Shown: positions 61,891-64,000 of the stretch, one piece after another
Layout: every line of letters begins with the position of its first letter
Position numbering within the stretch: the first letter of the stretch is position 1
Origin: Lepas anatifera
Taxonomy: Eukaryota > Arthropoda > Thecostraca > Lepadidae
Direction: 5' to 3'
Assembly (NCBI GenBank): GCA_034440635.1
Contig: JAOTON010002102.1
Span: 186,001 to 250,000 of the forward strand
DNA length: 64,000 nucleotides
Position numbers and translations under genes: made by a program
The notes under the pieces: generated by a model
What the model was told of the DNA's origin: nothing
What the model saw: only the letters and a program-made list of their open reading frames with translations
The model's database searches: none

Positions 61891-64000
61891 AAGGATTCGA
61901 ATGACGCTCAACAGGCGGAAAGCCTACGAACATGGTGCAACGAATAAACCTGTAGCGGTTTTATTTTGTCTAGGAATATGAACTTGGCGCAGACGTAACG
62001 GTAGACGTGAGAGCACGGTCGTTCGCGCGATTAAATATTAGGAGCCAACGCAACGGATCAGCAATGGAGCCCGCTTGCAGGATCTCAACACAGTCAAATC
62101 AGGACACCGGCACTTCAAGTGTTTTAAGGACTTTGAAAAGGCAAGATATAGCCCTGGAACTTCTACCCAGTGTGTCTCCGATCCACCTTCGTCCCCGTGT
62201 GGGAAGAGTTTCGAGCACCCCTTTCGATATTGGCCCCAATGGGAGTTAGCGACAACAACGCGAAAGGCCGTAGGTAGACCGTGAGAGATGGTTAGAAAAC
62301 TATACCATACGAAACTATATCATCCACTCTTTGGCTTAGGTCATTATTGAGGTCATGACGGGTCAAAGATGATGGCTTGAGTTTGTTGGCTCTGGTGTAT
62401 GAATGGCAACACCTTTAACCTGCCAACAATAAGACTAATGGAGTTGGGAGGAGGTGATTTCTTTACAGTGCTGTTATGTACCGTGCCCGACTTCCTGGAC
62501 ATGCGCAGAATAGCTGCGCAGTGCCGTTCAAACGAACACTTCGGGCACACATGTGTTATGTGTATGATGTGTGTTTGTGTGTAGCCCCCACACGTGTAGC
62601 CCCTGAATAGTAGCTGTCAGTCTTGTCTGAGTAGTCTGAAGTCCTGAAAAGAAAACAATATAATTTGACGGATGTTTTAGTATCAAATCGTTCTTTCAGT
62701 GGGGTGCCCGGGAAGCCCCAATAAATCAACACCCCGGCTCATCACTGAACAATGCGCAACAGAAGTCGATGTTATTCTGTCATTGCCACTCGCAACCACA
62801 TCTTTTGAGGGTTCCTCAATAGCCTTTGGGTACGCTATATCTTAAATTTCCAGAGCCGCCAATATGGTCCACGATCAGCATGGACCTAAAACAGTTGTCC
62901 AATACTTCTCATTGCCTCGAGCTACTGGGGATAGGTACTAAAAATGCAGCATCAGGCTGGACACCCTAAAATATCCGGCCAAAGTATTCTATATTTATGC
63001 CAATGGACGGCACTAGGTTAATATCATAGAGCGTCTTCCATAATAACGTTGTTTGAAGTGAATAAATACAATTTCTTTGGATTTATTCACTTCTATGGCC
63101 CAGTAAAATACATATCACATTTCTCGGAAAAAACTCATGATCCAGAAGAGAAGCCAATGACCAATGGCACTGAACAGGCAACGTCCTCACGCTTATAAAA
63201 GACCCAAACAAAATTGGCCAAAGCGGTTTGAAATGGTCTTGGAGAATAAGTCACATATTCCGTTACGTTAACCCATCAGCAATGTTTTGACGCCATTAGA
63301 ATGTTCTTCTTCACATCGTCCAACATTTTGAAATAATACCTTTAGTTTTGCAATGCCACTCACCAAACAAAACATTATACCTTTTTTTAAATCGGGGGCT
63401 GTTTGTTTTAGCTCTCCTGCGAGACGCATTCAAACTATTTTTCACCTCTCGATGTCATCAACATATTCGAATAGGTGCTGACAAAAATTGGACATTCAGG
63501 TTGCAAAGCTAAATAATTGCTTCAAAATTTATTTATCAGCAGGAATGCTCCGAATTTAGCCGCCTCAGTCATTCCATTAAATCCGTAACCTGGTATTGGG
63601 CCGAACAATTAGAGACATGGGGGCAATTAGCGGCACTGGACAGCTGTTTAAAGTTCGTCTCTCACCAGATCGTATCACCGGAAATCGCATGTGCATATAT
63701 AACTCCATATGGTGTACTTCCCTCTCATTAACACAAATTTCGGGACGAGGATAGACAGCCGGACCGGAAAGATTGCCGTTAAATGTGTGGCTCTTATATC
63801 AGACAGATGGACATTCCGCCAACATGGCTGGGTCATGCACTAATTGGCGGGCTGAAGCAAATTTAGCGGATTAGCAATTTGAAAAATTTGCAGATTAGCT
63901 ATAAGTGCTGTGCCAAAATCGCAAATCCGTTAACCGTAAGCTTTCATTTTTACAACATACAGTTCTTTGTCATTTTGTGAGTTCAAGTATTTTAAAAGAC
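61891..64000. other. Intergenic to window end, no recognisable gene
   Basis: A few AGGTCA half-sites lie at 62340-62370. The remainder is AT-rich single-copy-looking sequence without frames or motifs that I can interpret. Confidence 0.3.

Overview
The window looks like non-coding, repeat-laden nuclear DNA of an invertebrate animal, possibly an arthropod such as a crustacean. There are no bacterial-style operons, no long intact host genes and no RNA genes that I can recognise. Very long pure microsatellites, minisatellites, DNA-transposon relics, a Ty3/gypsy-type LTR element, a Penelope-like fragment and the tail of a non-LTR (LINE) element dominate. The arthropod hint is weak: a 25-bp run of TTAGG-like units at 55921, plus the general style of the elements. 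I cannot name a species.

Layout. 1-2340 is a degenerate ~20-bp satellite rich in GGCGCC, with a longer ~390-460 bp super-period. 2345-3440, 18130-19045, 20230-20440, 23440-23725 and 31841-32130 hold diverged pieces of a dispersed family dense in AGGTCA/TGACCT hexamers. Two related complete copies (34436-35457 and 48967-49999, in opposite orientation) are TTAA-bounded MITEs with 19-bp terminal inverted repeats. 4528-9145 is a hAT-like element with a perfect 8-bp target duplication, split by a Ty3/gypsy retrotransposon (4866-8931, TSD TATAG) carrying broken gag, protease, RT, RNase H and integrase. Many more hAT-like MITEs ending in CAGTGGCGGATCC-type termini follow, including a 2.7-kb one (25198-27917) that itself contains a 342-bp one (27553-27894) with a perfect 8-bp duplication. 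GC-rich minisatellites built on GAGTTGGTCTCGGGGCCCC lie inside or next to these elements at 14720, 25690 and 52255. A 400-bp unit is tandemly triplicated at 32141-33338. Microsatellites include (CT)n of 248 and 750 bp and (TCC)n of 500 bp.

The one strong protein-coding signal is at 39007-40978. A single open frame (39007-40446) joins the C-terminal part of a LINE (zinc knuckle plus restriction-like endonuclease) directly to the Cys box of a USP8-like ubiquitin-specific protease. The rest of the protease, with its His box, follows after two single-base frameshifts and ends ahead of two AATAAA signals. This is either a LINE-made chimeric retrocopy or a LINE that has acquired a deubiquitinase domain. 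It is the most interesting item here.

Caution. The two LTRs of the gypsy element differ almost only by small indels, and its reading frame is broken mainly by frameshifts rather than stops. Uncorrected indel errors in the assembly may therefore explain part of the apparent decay, including the USP frameshifts.
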